From Gracilaria domingensis (taxonomy: Eukaryota > Rhodophyta > Florideophyceae > Gracilariales > Gracilariaceae): a stretch of 64,000 nucleotides of DNA. The stretch spans positions 92,534-156,533 of the forward strand of contig VCMS01000028.1 in assembly GCA_022539475.1 (NCBI GenBank), in the 5' to 3' direction. The position numbers and the translations under genes were made by a program. This document shows positions 62,501 to 64,000 of this stretch, one piece after another. A model generated the notes under the pieces. The model saw only the letters and a list, made by a program, of their open reading frames with translations, was not told the origin of the DNA and made no database searches. Numbering within the stretch: position 1 is the first letter of the stretch; each line of letters opens with the position of its first letter.

Positions 62501-62862
62501 AACAAATTAAGTCAGAGGTCAGGGCGAGCGGGCCAAGAATCCGGAGTGGATTCAGCTTTCTAGGAAGAACAGAGCAAATAACAGATGCAATCCGCGTGTT
62601 CCATGCAGTCTGCCCTACAATACTAAACCCCCGCACCCTTCAGTCTCTTTGTATGAAGAGCGATATTCCTCACAACTCGCAAGCAGACTACATTGTTTAT
62701 CACATACCTGACTTTTGGAATACGGAACAGGCACCGCCATTTTGACACTGTGCCGTTCATCCGACAACGGACTTTTGTCGCCCCACAGCTTCAACTTCGG
62801 AATTGCACTCATTTATATCGGAAACCTTGTGCTGCAAACAGTACAGTCAATCTCCTGTACTT

Positions 62863-64000
62863 ATGGGAGCCAATTATGATATTCTCCCGAGCCCCAGTGC
62901 AGACGAACTCATTGATTTCACGTGCGCGTCACCATGGGAACGATTGGCGCTGGATATTGAATTAGAACTAAGATCATGGGGTCTCCATGATGGTCAACAT
63001 TCAACAGGTCAAGTCCATGACAGAATACTTACGCCACCAGCCAGAAAGAGCAGTGGGTCTACTCTGGAGCCGCCCCCAATTGCAGTGAGCCAAATTTCTT
63101 TCGGTGATCGTGAACTAGCCCTGCAACTCAGAGCATGGACCCCCACCAACACATTGGATGCGGTTCCGTTGGAACGGCTGCTAGGTGTCACGGAGTGCGT
63201 ATTACTCACAGCAAGCAATCCAGATGGGATTGCTGCGAACGACGGCTCGGATGCTTCTGTTCTATTGTCCGCGATGTCAGTGGCGGCATCTGCTTGTGGA
63301 TGCCCTGTTCCCATGATTGTGCCCGTCGGACGTCCGAGCTCATTGCGTTTCATCGGCCGGCAATTGTATCCTTCACACAAGCGTTTCTCTTGTGACTACA
63401 ATCATCACACTCCAGTAGATTTCTCTCACTTGGCTGGTCTTCTACATCTTTTTCAGAACAAGCGTTCGTCAGCGCGACGTTTGGGTCCACCGCGCAGTAG
63501 CGATGCGAATATCTGTGCAAAGTTCACGTATGACTGGAACGACTTTTCATTTAGACTGACTCCAACTCCTGGCTCGTTTGCTTCGGAACGAAGGTTATCT
63601 GCTGTGCAGGTAGGAGCACTGAACGAATCGGACCCTGTTGTACGAATTCAAGTAACAGCGATATGGGACGAGTTTCCCGCAACTGATTTGCAACACACTG
63701 AAGTATTGGCGGGAATGCCCGCTTCAACAGCATCACGACTTCGTTTGTATCCGCCGAAGGACCTGGTTAAAGAGATTGCGAGTGCATCAATTCCTTCGCT
63801 GCGGATTCCCATGACAACACCCTCGCGATCGAACCTGCGCTTGGCGCAGATTGCGGCGAACATGAGGGAGAACTACCTCCCAGCCGCGCCTCTTGCGGTC
63901 GTGGACGTAATGAAAATAGTGCACAGTCGCCACGATGGAAAACCGGAGATGTCACCTCGTCGTTCGCATTTGCATGGAGATGAGCGTTCTCACTCTCCAA
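62863..64000 (+). CDS. RAB3GAP1: Rab3 GTPase-activating protein catalytic subunit, 5' part (runs off window)
   Basis: Open from ATG 62863 to the window edge, about 379 residues with no stop. ELIDFTCASPWERLALDIEL near the start equals the family's E-x-TDFTTASEWERF entry. VLLSAMSVAASACGCPVPMI, HLAGLLHLFQNK, AKFTYDWNDF and VRIQVTAIWDEFPATDL follow in family order. The later SIPSLRIPMTTPSRSNLRLA and ENYLPAAPLAVVDVM lead toward the GAP region, which lies outside the window. Rab3GAP1 with Rab3GAP2 acts on Rab3 and as an exchange factor for Rab18 at the ER and in autophagy. The catalytic Arg cannot be judged here. Start ATG is the first plausible one; the frame is open further upstream. Confidence 0.85.
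   Translation, partial: MGANYDILPSPSADELIDFTCASPWERLALDIELELRSWGLHDGQHSTGQVHDRILTPPARKSSGSTLEPPPIAVSQISFGDRELALQLRAWTPTNTLDAVPLERLLGVTECVLLTASNPDGIAANDGSDASVLLSAMSVAASACGCPVPMIVPVGRPSSLRFIGRQLYPSHKRFSCDYNHHTPVDFSHLAGLLHLFQNKRSSARRLGPPRSSDANICAKFTYDWNDFSFRLTPTPGSFASERRLSAVQVGALNESDPVVRIQVTAIWDEFPATDLQHTEVLAGMPASTASRLRLYPPKDLVKEIASASIPSLRIPMTTPSRSNLRLAQIAANMRENYLPAAPLAVVDVMKIVHSRHDGKPEMSPRRSHLHGDERSHSP

Larger units (their letters stand above)
57706..62862. other. 5.2-kb region without recognised genes
   Basis: Contains a tandem 109-bp repeat (58617-58834), a CT microsatellite (59539-59563), and otherwise AT-rich unique DNA. Several ATG frames of 60-130 codons occur (for example 58767-59237 plus, 60469-60855 plus, 62042-62368 minus), none with a domain or composition that supports coding. 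No tRNA or rRNA found. Confidence 0.45.

Overview
The window is nuclear DNA of a photosynthetic eukaryote, most likely a red alga or a close relative (moderate confidence). Protein genes are compact and mostly have no intron or one short GT-AG intron, several with a GTACGT donor. The set includes plant-type topoisomerase VI subunit B, an IPT9-type tRNA isopentenyltransferase, a CGL160/AtpI-like plastid protein with a transit-like leader, a GT90 glycosyltransferase, a plastid-type SDR and a triose-phosphate-translocator-family carrier. General eukaryotic genes (RPA2, HAUS1, NELF-C/D, PPIP5K, Rab3GAP1, EIPR1-like, BRCT protein) sit among them, on both strands and without operons.

Layout. 1-10752: one Ty3/Gypsy chromodomain LTR retrotransposon, cut at its left end by the window. 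It has gag and pol on the plus strand and a pair of long antisense ORFs between pol and the 3' LTR. It sits inside the reverse-transcriptase region of an older, decayed Ty1/Copia element (10753-12380). 13-34 kb: lipase, SDR, GT90, EIPR1-like WD protein, TPT-family transporter, CGL160-like protein, a long AT-hook nuclear protein, a DUF1294 protein, NELF-C/D and a kinase-only PPIP5K. 34.4-49.3 kb: a markedly GC-rich block with DUF2237, a CBM48 protein, two alpha/beta hydrolases, a TopBP1-like BRCT protein, TOP6B, a C2H2 zinc-finger protein and RPA2 (the last two divergent). 49.4-57.7 kb: a tiny membrane protein, HAUS1, tRNA-IPT, a P1/S58 peptidase and a Myb/SANT protein. 57.7-62.9 kb: no gene recognised, some repeats. 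62863-64000: the 5' part of a Rab3GAP1 gene that stays open to the window edge.

The strongest unexplained signal is in the Gypsy element. The 10-bp palindrome ACCANNTGGT occurs 27 times by my reading (about 45 counting the CCANNTGG core) across LTRs, gag, pol, the antisense ORFs and the non-coding part. It falls in all three codon phases, where a fraction of one site would be expected by chance. I found none in the Copia sequence next to it. With the long antisense gene, this suggests an element-specific DNA-binding system, perhaps anti-silencing or self-recognition, comparable in logic to the VANC proteins of plant VANDAL transposons. That link is inference. Splice junctions below were placed by eye from frame, consensus and family conservation.
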